A stretch of 64,000 bases of DNA from the NCBI RefSeq assembly GCF_029379315.1, contig NZ_JAQYWQ010000017.1, positions 1-64,000 of the forward strand, written 5' to 3'. Both the position numbers and the translations under genes were made by a program. Below are positions 8,807-19,300 of the stretch, one piece after another (position 1 is the stretch's first letter; every line of letters starts with the position of its first letter). The notes below the pieces were generated by a model. It ran no database searches. It saw nothing but the letters and a program-made list of their open reading frames with translations, and had not been told where the DNA came from. The stretch is from Nostoc sp. S13 (GTDB taxonomy: Bacteria > Cyanobacteriota > Cyanobacteriia > Cyanobacteriales > Nostocaceae).

Positions 8807-9736
8807 TTAGATCAAACCAACAGCCAATAAAGCTCTGCCTAGAAACGGAAATTTCACAATTAGCGGAAAAAGATGACCTTTTATTGGATTCCGCTTTAAA
8901 AAACCTTGACGAACTAATTCATAACTCCATTCATTCATCGTGTTGATAGCCAAGCCGATTGTGTTTTCGAGGTTTTTTAGATGATGCCACCAATCTGGCG
9001 GTATGTAGAGCATTTCTCCCTTATTTAGTATGCATTCCACCGTTTTGGCATTGGCGTACAGTGGAAACTTTTGTAAGTCTGGATTAAAGCAATCAACTTG
9101 ACCTTCGTACAAATATTTTTCTTGATCTGGTGACAACAATACAACTTGCTTCTGCCCAGAAATCACTGCAACCCAGGCATTATCATGACGGTGATCGCAG
9201 TGAAGACCTACCGATGTATTTTTCTGACCTATCTGGATGTCATAGGTATCGTTGATATATTTTTTAAAGATTTCTAATGGTATTTTCCTATACCAATCGT
9301 TGAAATATATTGGATCTTTGCAATCTTCCCAAAGTTCGGGGTGATCGCCAACATGAAATTCCGATAGGTAGAGCAATTTGTCACTAGTACCACTAGTTAT
9401 CACATCTATATAATCAGCAATATGCATTGACATATAAGTTCGACCCCACATTTTAGTTTCAGCCTTATAATCTAATACAAAAGCCTCGAATGAGCCGTAC
9501 TCTGACTTGAAAAAATCCATATTCCACTTCGTTAAGGCTTTCCAGTTTTTCATTGGATCAGTGATGATCACAGGCTTTCCCACAGATGCGTACTCTCGAA
9601 CAAACTCTTGATACGAGAGGTTACTGCGACGTTCAACAGAATCAACTGGCGTCCATATCAACTTAGATTTGTTATTGTACCGATGAGATGTGGAATAGCT
9701 AGTTTGAGAATAGCTAGTTGCTGAAGACGAAGACAT
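8807..9736 (-). CDS. JmjC/cupin-8 Fe(II)/2OG oxygenase, paralogue 2, without membrane anchor
   Basis: 309 aa. Iron ligands are His179, Asp181 (GLHCD) and distal His251 or 252 (WWHHL). From residue ~28 onward it tracks the 7728-8708 protein closely, and the 3' ends are almost identical DNA, pointing to recent tandem duplication or gene conversion. The N-terminus is different: instead of a transmembrane helix it has a short Ser/Tyr-rich stretch starting MSSSSAT, the same as the methyltransferase at 6636-7400, and the leader DNA is shared too. The gene is thus a chimera of the methyltransferase leader and a JmjC body, and its product should be soluble. It lies 98 bp upstream of paralogue 1. Confidence 0.85.
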   Translation of the reverse strand: MSSSSATSYSQTSYSTSHRYNNKSKLIWTPVDSVERRSNLSYQEFVREYASVGKPVIITDPMKNWKALTKWNMDFFKSEYGSFEAFVLDYKAETKMWGRTYMSMHIADYIDVITSGTSDKLLYLSEFHVGDHPELWEDCKDPIYFNDWYRKIPLEIFKKYINDTYDIQIGQKNTSVGLHCDHRHDNAWVAVISGQKQVVLLSPDQEKYLYEGQVDCFNPDLQKFPLYANAKTVECILNKGEMLYIPPDWWHHLKNLENTIGLAINTMNEWSYELVRQGFLKRNPIKGHLFPLIVKFPFLGRALLAVGLI

Positions 9737-9757
9737 AAAAGGTTTTTCCTTGCTTAA
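9711..9757 (-). repeat. Duplicated 5' leader and first codons, copy B (JmjC gene)
   Basis: Partner of 7374-7423. It covers the ATG at 9736, the first seven codons and the proximal leader; the block 9767-9820 extends the match imperfectly upstream. It shows that the start region was copied along with, or exchanged for, the neighbour's expression signals. Confidence 0.75.
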
Positions 9758-9818
9758 TAATTAATTAAAAATGACTGTCTACTCGCGTAAATATGCAAGT
9801 TAAATGTGAAACAGCTTA

Positions 9819-10691
9819 TCAAAACTTAAGGTTACTTAGGGTAGTAAAAACTTGCCGTCGGTTATCGTTAAATGCTCCACGACCGTGTAAAAATCTGGAA
9901 TTATCCATCATCACCAGATCACCTGCTTCCCACGGGATCTTTTCTGTTAACTTGTCGAAGATTGTCTCTATTTCGTTAGCGACTTCATCAGAAGCTCTTG
10001 ACCCGTCATCAAAAATTGCCTCTTCTGTCTTTTTCTGATATACCCAAAAGTGATTGGCAAATGCATTTTGATGATTATATTTATTTTTTACCACAGATGA
10101 GCAAGTATATTCTACAGAAACAGTATTATCATCGTTAAACTGATAACTCACACCATCAAGACTGTCCAATATTAGCTTGATGTCATCTATTGTATTAGCA
10201 TTTGAACCTATAAATACCTTCAATCTATCAAGCGGAACATTATTATAAGAAAACTTTAGTTGCTTGGAAAGAAATAACTGTCTTGACTCTTGACTTAGTT
10301 CCTCCCACACTCGGACACCATCCCAGAATAAAGTTTCGCCTTCTTGTTCAGCTGGTACAGTACAGCAAAACCAAATAACATCAGGTCGAAAGGGAAAACA
10401 AGAATTTTCACTATGAGGAATAAGACTATCCATTCCGCCATCTACAAAATTAACAAACTTGTCATAATCAATGCTGACTTTTGTAAAGTCTATGATGTGT
10501 CTGCCACTAAATTTTTCCGAAAAATCTTTCATCTGCTTAGGAGTTACCCCAAAACCTCGAAATAGAATAACTCCAGATGACTTAAATATCTCCATAGTCT
10601 CCGCTACGGAGAGGTCAAGAATATTTTGACAATGACTACTATATACTATCTTTCCTGTGCTAGTGCCTAGTGGCTCAATTTTACTGATCAT
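9819..10691 (-). CDS. TauD/TfdA-type Fe(II)/2OG oxygenase (free-standing, tailoring)
   Basis: 290 aa, normal for the TauD fold. Iron ligands: His93 and Glu95 (PHSENS; this family uses HxE or HxD) and distal His269 (FLHGRG); Arg near 281 (RRQVF) is the expected 2-oxoglutarate contact. SGVILFRGF is the typical N-terminal family signature. It is clearly shorter than the three SyrP-like oxygenases of the cluster and belongs to another branch, and no condensation-like partner stands next to it. It lies directly downstream of the TE-bearing terminal synthase, so a hydroxylation (or related oxidation) of the released or nearly finished product, or of a precursor amino acid, is likely. The exact role is unknown. 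Confidence 0.85.
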   Translation of the reverse strand: MISKIEPLGTSTGKIVYSSHCQNILDLSVAETMEIFKSSGVILFRGFGVTPKQMKDFSEKFSGRHIIDFTKVSIDYDKFVNFVDGGMDSLIPHSENSCFPFRPDVIWFCCTVPAEQEGETLFWDGVRVWEELSQESRQLFLSKQLKFSYNNVPLDRLKVFIGSNANTIDDIKLILDSLDGVSYQFNDDNTVSVEYTCSSVVKNKYNHQNAFANHFWVYQKKTEEAIFDDGSRASDEVANEIETIFDKLTEKIPWEAGDLVMMDNSRFLHGRGAFNDNRRQVFTTLSNLKF

Positions 10692-10830
10692 ATCATTCCT
10701 TTCTCCGATTTTTTAAGGTATTTACGTTAACTTTGCTAATAGAGATATTGCTTCTAGACTAAAATATATTCAACATATTGTAACAATCAAATTTTTTAAG
10801 TTTTTAAGAAATAGTCAACAGTAAATTATA

Positions 10831-10866
10831 ATGTTAAAAACCCATTTTATTAAATTTTTTTAACAT
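10831..10866. repeat. A/T-rich perfect inverted repeat after the terminal synthase
   Basis: ATGTTAAAAA (10831-10840) and TTTTTAACAT (10857-10866) form a perfect 10-bp inverted repeat with a 16-nt loop inside the 226-bp gap between the TE synthase and the next oxygenase gene. Read in either direction the stem ends in A/T runs. It may be a terminator separating the assembly-line transcript from the tailoring genes, or an operator. Confidence 0.4.
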
Positions 10867-10917
10867 TTATTTCCGACTCAACTAGCATTTTTTTGTTAAT
10901 AATTCATTCTGTTTGTT

Positions 10918-13900
10918 TTAAATCTGATTCATAAAAACATTCAAATAGTCTAAAAGAGTCTGGATATGAGGCTTGGTGATGATTGTGTAATGATTGCTAG
11001 GGATAGTAATAATCTCTATTGGCTTGCCTGAAAGTCTACCCCAAATTAAAGTTGGATTAGAAAATTCATTAGATACTTCATCGCTTGCATGAAAGTATAT
11101 AATTTGGTTTGGATAAACTTGTGGTGTATAGCTTTGTAGAGCGAGTACGTTATTCTTAAAAACTTTCAGAAGACAACGAAGCTGTTCTAGTTCAAAATCC
11201 CAAGGGACGAGGTTAACTATCCTTGCTTGCTCTAAAAAATAGTTTAATTGCTCGTCCAGCGTCAGTCCCTGAAGTTGCTCAACCGAACCTGATAGGTTTT
11301 TGCCAGCAGACTGTGCCATATCTATGGCAAAATCGACTAATATTTTGACATCGTTGTAGTCATCAATCTTTGCAATTTGCTCACTGTTAACTGGTGCCGG
11401 GCTGTCTAGCATAGCAAGCATATTAACTTGATCGCCATGTCTTAGTAACTGAGTTGCCATTTCAAAAGCGACAATACCGCCCATAGACCAACCTCCCAGA
11501 AAATATGGGCCATTCGGCTGAATCTCGCGTAGTGCTTCAATATACTTAGCTGCCATATCTTCTATCCGCGTATAAGGCTGCGATTCCCCATTTAAACCTA
11601 GTGCTTGCAGCCCGTAGAATGGTTGATCTGAACTCAAATGAAGTGACAATTCGTAGTAGCAGAGAATATTCCCACCTACTGGATGCACAAAAAACAGAGG
11701 TGGCTTGGAACCTTGAGGTTGAATTGCGACTAAGGGGGACGAGGTTTGGTAATTAGCCTGCTCGTGCAGAATTGCTAACTGTTTGATAGTTGGACTTTGG
11801 AAAATGGCAGATAATTGAATATTTTTACCAAACTGTTTATTAATTTTTGCTATTAAGTGTACAGCTAAAAGCGAGTGTCCCCCAAGCTCAAAAAAGTCGT
11901 CGTTGATGCCTAAATTCTCAATACAAAGAATTTCTTGCCAGATATGAGCAAGGGTTTGTTCAATATAAGTGCGAGGAGCAACATAATCATTTCCGATATT
12001 CGGGCGGGGATGGAGTATCCTAGCAAGACTTGTTGAAGCTAATTTCTCTTTTCCGTCCCCAGCAAAAGAGGTCTGCTCAACATCGCCTAAAGATTTTAGC
12101 TTCAGCCATTGATCGAACCTAGCTTGTAAATCTCCTGTGGAGAGAACAACTTGAGTGATTTTACCACTTTTTAAAATACGTTGAAAAGCTTTTATGCCTT
12201 CTTCTGGTGTGATAAATAATTCAGATAATGTTGTTCTACTAGTTGTGTTTTCTTCTCCAAATCGCCAGCGTTCCCAATTAACACTAATCCAGGGGACGGG
12301 ATTTGTTTGATTTTGTTTTTGAGCAAAAATATCCATAAAGATGTTCGCTGCTGAATAAGCGACAGATCTTAATCCTCCCAAAATGGATGATAAAGAAGAT
12401 ATCAACAGATAAAAATCAAGTTCTCTCCCCTGCAAAACTTTTTCTAGTACGAATAATTCATCAGCTTTTGATTTAAATTGACACTGGGAATCAGTTTGAG
12501 AAATTTCTTGAACAGATTTTTGTGAGTTTTCCTCCACAATTTCTGGTGCGTAAATAACACCGTGTATGTCGCCAAAATGCTCAGTAACAAACGCGATCGC
12601 TCTTTCCATTTGTTCGGAGTTGCTCACGTCTGCGCTCAAAACTAAAACTTCGGCTCCTAACTCCTCTAAAGCCTGCACTTTCCTGATTTTGTAGCTCACC
12701 TCATCTCGATCATCATGAGTTTCCAACCACGCGAACCATTCACCTTTTTCTGGAAGATTCTTCTGTCCAATCAACACCAGTTTTACCTGCACTGTCTGGG
12801 CTAGAGACTTTGCCAGTATCAGTCCAATATTTCCCAGACCCTCAGTAATTAAGTAGACTCCGCCGTTGCGTAATCTTGATGTTTTTCCTTTAGCTTCTAA
12901 CAATCGCACTGGCTCAAAATTTTGCACCCAACGATTCAGACCACGGTAGGCTATAACGAACTCCGAGGATTTAGTTTGTAGTTCGTCCAGTAAATAATCT
13001 ACAAGTTTCTCCTCTTGCCAACTTCCTGGTTTTGGAAGAACAACATCAATGCTACGACAGCTGACGTTTGAGTATTCTTGAGGAATGACTTTAACAGGCC
13101 CGAGTACAGTCGCTTTCTCTGGGCACAACATTTCTTCTGCTGTTACTGACTGTATGTTATTGGAGATAACTGTGATTTGATTATCAGTCCAATTCTGTTT
13201 TCCAAGTGCCTGGGTGAGAAACAACAGGCTGTAGAATCCCAAATATTGAGCGCTGTCAAACCACTCAAGTTCTGATTCTGCGCGGTAGTCTGGTGTGACA
13301 CTCCATAAATGAATAATTGTTTTGGGGATCTTATTTTGTGCTATAAGTTCATTGAGCAAGGCATCGTAATCATTACTTTGTCGAGGATTGAGGGTATATA
13401 GGCGTGGACATTCCCTTAGTTTGGAGAATTTGGAGCCGATTTGGATTGTGATCGCATCTTGTCCCTGCTGTTCGAGTCGTTTTATTATTTGAGAACCCAA
13501 GCCGCACTCATCGATAAATACAAGCGTGCAGAACTTTTGCTCTGCCAAGTCTTCTTTACCAATCAACCCTGGAGGTGCAGATTGCTTCCAAAAAGGTAGG
13601 TAGAACCAGTCGGCGATATCCGGCTTTTTACTCAATGACACTTTTGCGCGGACATCGCGAGGCTGTGCTGGTGGCGAAATCCAGTAACGCTGACGCTCAA
13701 ATGGATATGTTGGTAGGGGAAGGCGATAACGTTGTTCGTTCGCGTAAAAGCCAAACCAGTCTACTTGAACTCCGCAAAGCCAGAGGCGACCCAAAGTACT
13801 GAGTAAAAAGGCTACATCTGACTGTTGCTCCTGGGGATGGCGGATTGAAGTCAGCACCACAGGTTCCAAATTATTATGCTGTTTGGCGAAGGTACTCAAT

Positions 13901-16338
13901 GTCTGTCCTGGGCCAACCTCTAGCAAGATTCGCTCTGGTTCTTTAAGTAATTCAGTCATCCCTTCGCTAAAGCGCACAGTTTGCCGTAGATGCCTTGCCC
14001 AATAGTCAGGGTCTGTTGCCTGTACTGTGGTAATCCAAGTCCCACTTACGTTAGAGATAAATGGAATTTGGGGGCGATTTCGCTTGACTTTTTGTAATAA
14101 CTTTGTATATGGCTCAATGATGGAATCCATCATCTGAGAATGAAAAGCATGAGATATATGCAGCTTTCGACAGCCTATGTCTTTCTCCAGTAGTTGCTGC
14201 TGCAATTTATCAATGATATCTGTCGAACCAGAAACAACACATAATGAAGGATCATTGATTGCCGCAAGAGAAAGCTCTTTTGGGAGCAGGGGTTGCACCT
14301 CTTGTTCAGAAAGTTGAACCGAGAGCATCGCACCTGTTGGAAGTTGCTGCATCAGTCGTCCTCTGGCAGCTACTAGCGCTAAAGCATCTTTGAGGGAGAA
14401 AACCCCGGAAAGAGTTGCTGCCACATATTCCCCAATGCTGTTACCAATCATCGCTTCTGGTAGCACACCCCAAGCCATCCACAATTTTGACAGGGCGTAC
14501 TCAATGACAAATAGCGCACTTTCGGTAATAGAAGTTTGTTTTAATTGCTTTGTAGCTGTTTCAATTTGTGCTTCGCTGGGATAGAGAATATCTCGTAAAT
14601 CCAACCCCAAGTGAGGTTTTAGAATCAGGCAGCAGTGATCAACTTCCTCAGTAAATTGGGGTTCGCTGTGGTACAATTCCCGCCCCATATTCACATACTG
14701 CGCTCCCTGTCCAGGAAACATAAATATAGTGGGTCGATTACAGGGTTGTTGGTAGTGGGTGAAAACTCGTTGAGCTTCTAGAGTATGCAGTGCCTCAACT
14801 GCATGATCAATATCATCACACACCAGTATCCGGCGATGGTTGAAAGTTTGACGACCAACTTGGAGAGTGTAAGCCACATCAGCCAGATTCAAATCGGGAT
14901 GCTGCTTAAGATGATTTGTCAGATTTACTGTGGCGGTTTCTAAAGCAGAGCTGGTTTTTGCACACAGCATTAACAACTTATGAGTTCGCCCAGCGTTAGA
15001 TGCTTCGATATCAGGGGCTTCTTCAAGAATGACATGGGCGTTAGTTCCACCAAAACCAAGTGAAGTAATTCCAGCCCGACGAGGAATTATGCCCGATTTC
15101 CATTCCGCCAGTGTGGTATTTACATAAAAGGGACTATTAGCAAAGTCGATCTGGGGATTGGGCTGCTCACAATGTAAGCTTGGTGGTATTTGTTTGTGTT
15201 TGAGAGCCAAGATAGTTTTGATTAAGCCTGCGATCCCGGCAGCCGCATCTAGATGCCCAACATTGGTTTTCACTGAACCGATCGCACAGAAACCACGCTT
15301 GAGTGTACTGGTACGAAAAGCTTTTGTCAAAGCTTTAATTTCTATAGGATCGCCTAGTGGTGTTCCTGTCCCGTGAGCCTCTACGTAAGTGATAGTATCA
15401 GCTTTTACCCCAGCAGCAGCGATCGCTTCTGCAATCACCTCCGTTTGACCTTCTACACTCGGAGCTGTGAATCCGGCTTTCAAAGAACCGTCATTATTGA
15501 CAGCAGAGCCTTTAATTATTGCATGAATGCGATCGCCATCAGCAAGAGCATCTTTTAACCTCTTGAGAACCACAATTCCTACACCGCTACCGAAAATAGT
15601 TCCCTTTGCCTTAGCATCAAAGGCGCGGCAATGTCCGTCAGGAGACAAAACCCCATCTTCTTCATAGAGATAGCCACCTTTTGGTTGCATATCTAATATT
15701 GAAATACCACCCGCTAAGGCCATATCACATTCGTAATTGAGCAAGCTTTGGCAGGCAACGTGGACGGCAACTAAAGAAGTGGAGCACGAAGTTTGAACTG
15801 CATAACTTGGCCCAGTTAGATTTAATTTGAAAGAGACACGCATGGGAAGATAATCGGGATGATTTCCCAGACTAATTTCCACATCGCTTGCTAATTCTCT
15901 AATGTTGGGGTTTGAATAAAGATTGAATAAATAATTACTTATAGTTGAACCAGCGTAAACCCCTATTGAACCAGAGTAGGTTTGGGGGTTATAGCCAGCA
16001 TTTTCAAGAGCAACACACGCACACTCCAAAAAAATGCGGTGTTGGGGATCCATAATTTCAGCGTCTCTGGGATTATAGCCAAAGAATGACGCATCAAACA
16101 AATCTATATGTTCTAGTGGAACTGCTGCTTTTACATAGTTGGGGTTACTGAGGGTTGCAGAGTCTATACCCGCAGACTCTAATTCTTGAGTAGAAAAAAA
16201 TGAAGTTGATTCTACTCCATCTCGCAGATTTTGCCAAAACTGTTCAATATTCTGGGCTTTGGGAAACCGCCCAGATAGACCGACAACAGCTACATCTGCC
16301 TCATCTACGTCATTAATTTTTTCTAATTTGTTGATCAT
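10918..16338 (-). CDS. Terminal PKS module: KS-AT-KR-ACP-TE
   Basis: 1806 aa. KS at ~10-430 with Cys185 (TSCSTSL), EAHGTGT and KTNVGH. AT at ~540-850 with Ser634; HAFH indicates malonyl-CoA, but the usual GHS motif is GNS (Asn633). KR at ~950-1390 keeps the catalytic Ser, Tyr and Asn (SSLSSILG...YSAAN), but the cofactor loop is TEGLGNIG instead of TGGLGGIG and the HAAG block is changed to YAPE, so reduction may be weak or lost. ACP has Ser1489 (LGGHSLL). The type I thioesterase at ~1540-1800 has Ser1618 (GWSMGG). The TE makes this the last module, in line with its place at the downstream end of the synthase genes. TE release could be hydrolysis or cyclisation; sequence alone does not decide. 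Confidence 0.93.
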   Translation of the reverse strand: MINKLEKINDVDEADVAVVGLSGRFPKAQNIEQFWQNLRDGVESTSFFSTQELESAGIDSATLSNPNYVKAAVPLEHIDLFDASFFGYNPRDAEIMDPQHRIFLECACVALENAGYNPQTYSGSIGVYAGSTISNYLFNLYSNPNIRELASDVEISLGNHPDYLPMRVSFKLNLTGPSYAVQTSCSTSLVAVHVACQSLLNYECDMALAGGISILDMQPKGGYLYEEDGVLSPDGHCRAFDAKAKGTIFGSGVGIVVLKRLKDALADGDRIHAIIKGSAVNNDGSLKAGFTAPSVEGQTEVIAEAIAAAGVKADTITYVEAHGTGTPLGDPIEIKALTKAFRTSTLKRGFCAIGSVKTNVGHLDAAAGIAGLIKTILALKHKQIPPSLHCEQPNPQIDFANSPFYVNTTLAEWKSGIIPRRAGITSLGFGGTNAHVILEEAPDIEASNAGRTHKLLMLCAKTSSALETATVNLTNHLKQHPDLNLADVAYTLQVGRQTFNHRRILVCDDIDHAVEALHTLEAQRVFTHYQQPCNRPTIFMFPGQGAQYVNMGRELYHSEPQFTEEVDHCCLILKPHLGLDLRDILYPSEAQIETATKQLKQTSITESALFVIEYALSKLWMAWGVLPEAMIGNSIGEYVAATLSGVFSLKDALALVAARGRLMQQLPTGAMLSVQLSEQEVQPLLPKELSLAAINDPSLCVVSGSTDIIDKLQQQLLEKDIGCRKLHISHAFHSQMMDSIIEPYTKLLQKVKRNRPQIPFISNVSGTWITTVQATDPDYWARHLRQTVRFSEGMTELLKEPERILLEVGPGQTLSTFAKQHNNLEPVVLTSIRHPQEQQSDVAFLLSTLGRLWLCGVQVDWFGFYANEQRYRLPLPTYPFERQRYWISPPAQPRDVRAKVSLSKKPDIADWFYLPFWKQSAPPGLIGKEDLAEQKFCTLVFIDECGLGSQIIKRLEQQGQDAITIQIGSKFSKLRECPRLYTLNPRQSNDYDALLNELIAQNKIPKTIIHLWSVTPDYRAESELEWFDSAQYLGFYSLLFLTQALGKQNWTDNQITVISNNIQSVTAEEMLCPEKATVLGPVKVIPQEYSNVSCRSIDVVLPKPGSWQEEKLVDYLLDELQTKSSEFVIAYRGLNRWVQNFEPVRLLEAKGKTSRLRNGGVYLITEGLGNIGLILAKSLAQTVQVKLVLIGQKNLPEKGEWFAWLETHDDRDEVSYKIRKVQALEELGAEVLVLSADVSNSEQMERAIAFVTEHFGDIHGVIYAPEIVEENSQKSVQEISQTDSQCQFKSKADELFVLEKVLQGRELDFYLLISSLSSILGGLRSVAYSAANIFMDIFAQKQNQTNPVPWISVNWERWRFGEENTTSRTTLSELFITPEEGIKAFQRILKSGKITQVVLSTGDLQARFDQWLKLKSLGDVEQTSFAGDGKEKLASTSLARILHPRPNIGNDYVAPRTYIEQTLAHIWQEILCIENLGINDDFFELGGHSLLAVHLIAKINKQFGKNIQLSAIFQSPTIKQLAILHEQANYQTSSPLVAIQPQGSKPPLFFVHPVGGNILCYYELSLHLSSDQPFYGLQALGLNGESQPYTRIEDMAAKYIEALREIQPNGPYFLGGWSMGGIVAFEMATQLLRHGDQVNMLAMLDSPAPVNSEQIAKIDDYNDVKILVDFAIDMAQSAGKNLSGSVEQLQGLTLDEQLNYFLEQARIVNLVPWDFELEQLRCLLKVFKNNVLALQSYTPQVYPNQIIYFHASDEVSNEFSNPTLIWGRLSGKPIEIITIPSNHYTIITKPHIQTLLDYLNVFMNQI

Positions 16339-16398
16339 AATTTATATTTTTATTAATTACTAATTAGTAGGATCTATTTTTTGATTTTATATATAGTA

Positions 16399-19300
16399 CT
16401 ATCGTTCACTTATTTTTTCTCTTCGTCTTTGACCACGAGAAATACTTTGTTTAGCAGAAAGGATTTCCTTCTGTTGCGGGCAGATAATATTCGCAAGGGA
16501 GTTTATAGTTGGTGCTTCGTAAATACTCTCTATAGGAATGTCAACGTCTAATTTTTTATTTAACAGAGAAATAGCCTGAAGGGCTGTTAGAGAATCACCA
16601 CCTAAATCAAAGAAGTTATCGTGAATGTTCACGTTGTCAAAACCAAAGAGTTCTTGCCAAGTGTTAGCAATGGTGTTCTCAACCTTTTTACGGGAAGCAG
16701 CATAAGTATTCTCCAAAGCATCAGGTATTTGCTCAACCAGGGTTTCAAACAACTCATCAGCAGACTTTGACTTTGCATTTGAAGTAACCGGCAGGGATTC
16801 AGTAACTAAGTTTAAGGATGAGCTTGTCAAAGTTTGATTGGTCGTCATCTGTCCGCCATTTGTTGAAATCTGTTCAGATGGAAAAAATCCTCCTTCTTGC
16901 ATTTCAACTATGCTTTCCTTGACCGCCTTAATCACCTGTTCAATGTCTTCATCAGTATGAGCGGTAGATAGATATAGAGTGCGTCCTTCCCAGACATAAA
17001 TCCCTTTTGCAAGTAAGTGATAGAAAAGTAAATTACTAAGTTGAGTCTGGCAATTAAAACGAAAGAGTGAGCCAAAATTAACAACTCGAATTGGTACTTG
17101 CTTTTGTTCAAAGTAACTATTAAGAGTCTCGGCTAATTGTGTTGTGCGTTGATTTAACTCCTCCTGAAGTTTGGAACCATTGTTTTTAATGTGATTGAGT
17201 GTAGCCCAGGCGACAGCCATGACGAGAGGATGTTTGAAAAAAGTACCAGCGAAAAAAGTTGTTTTCACCTGGGGGTAAGACTCATCTCCATAGTTCCACA
17301 TACCTCCATCCAATGCATCCATGAAAGCAGCTTTGCCAGCCACTACCCCAATAGGGATGCCAGCAGCAACAGCTTTACCATAAGTTGTGATATCTGCTTG
17401 AATACCCCATAAAGCCTGAATACCGCCTGGGTGCATCCGAAAGCCAGTAACTACCTCATCGAAAATTAAAACAGTTCCAGTTTCTTGGGTTAATTGTCTG
17501 AGTTGAAATAGAAACTCTTTAGGCTGAAAATCTGGGCGACTGCTTTGTATTGGTTCAACTAAAATCGCTGCTAAATTATGAGCATGGTCTTTAAGAATGT
17601 TGAGAGATTCGGAGGTACCGTACTCCAGCACCATCACATCCTCAGCCAAGTATGATGGAATACCTGAAGTCATCGGGACAGAACGCAGCTTTCCGTCATT
17701 GGTTGTTACTCCTTTGACCAAAACTCCGTCAGAACCGCCGTGATAAGAACCAGCAAATAAAGCAATTTTTGAGCGTCCTGTAACAGAACGTGCTATGCGT
17801 ACAGCCCCCATCACTGCTTCTGTGCCATCGTTACAAAAGGCTGTCCGTTCCGCACCTGTCAACTGGCAAATTAACTCAGCTAGCTGACCTGCAAGACGCG
17901 ATTGTGGGCCATTTAGTATACCTTGCTTGCTCTGCTCTTGGATGGCTGCGATCGCAAAAGATGGCGAATGACCAAATAAAAGCGTACCAAACCCCATTGA
18001 AATGTCTACATATTCGTTGCCATCGACATCCCAGAGTCTAGCACCCTCGCCACGCTCTGCATGGATTGGATATATCATCTCCTTAATAAACGGAAAGAAC
18101 CCTGATACTGCCCTGCTATTGGCATGGCAAGAACGATAAGTTTGGGTGAGTCTTTTAGATTCTTGGGTACGCTTGACAAAACGTGCAATTAAAGCATCTA
18201 GATGTTTCTGCTGGCGGGGACTCAACATCATCGATTCTTTTTCGATTTGTTGGGAAGCAAATTTCCGGTCTTTGATTTGTTGTTCAGAGTCTGCCTTAGT
18301 AAATGCAGAGCCATTAGTTGAGGTTTGAGCAATTTGCCCATCTTGATGGATAGCTGCCAATGAAGGCACAACTTCTCTGGCTAAACTTCCCTGTGGTAAT
18401 AAGTCTATTAGTTTAGACATAACCTGAAGATGCTGTGAAATGATCTGTTCAATGGCTGTATTTGCTATAGGTTTCTCGGATTTTTGGTTGACTATTTGTG
18501 AATCTGGAGCTTTGATTGAGTTGATGAGTTTCTCGGATTTTTGGTTGACTATTTGCGGATCTGGAGCTTTGATTGAGTTGATGATCACATCTTCTGGTTG
18601 AGACACAGAAATTTCCTTTTTAGAGGATGGATTGTGATCATTAGCTAAAATAGGCTCAATCCAGTATCTTTTTCGCTCAAAAGGATATGTTGGCAAGGGA
18701 ATTCGATGACGTTCTTCATGAGCATAAAATTCTGACCAATCCACATTTATTCCCTCTAGCCAGAGTCTACCCAATGTATTTAGTAAAAACGCCACATCTG
18801 ATTGTTGTTGCTGTGGATGTCTTAGTGAAGAAAGAACTACCTGCTGGGCTGCTTTTTGCTTGTTAGCTAAGGTACTTAATGTCCGCCCTGGCCCAACCTC
18901 TAAAAGAATTCGCTTTGGCTGTTGCAGCAATTCGGCAATTCCCTCGCTAAAACGCACTGTTTGGCGTAAATGTTTTACCCAGTATTTCGGGTCTGTTGCT
19001 TGTGCTGGGGTTATCCAAGTGCCGGTGACGTTAGACACAAAAGGAATTTTTGGAGAATTAAGGCTAATTTTGCTAACCTGTTCCTGGAATGGTAACAGAA
19101 TCGAGTCCATCATTTGGGAATGAAAAGCATGGGAAGTATGCAGAGGGCGACAGTCCACACCTTCCTCAGTCAATCGTTTTTGTAAATCATCAACCGCTTC
19201 TTCCAATCCAGAAACTACGCACATATCTGGGGCGTTGATTGCAGCTAAAGAGAGTTTTTCTCCTAGAATGGGTTGGATTTTTTGCTCTGGTAGTGAAACA

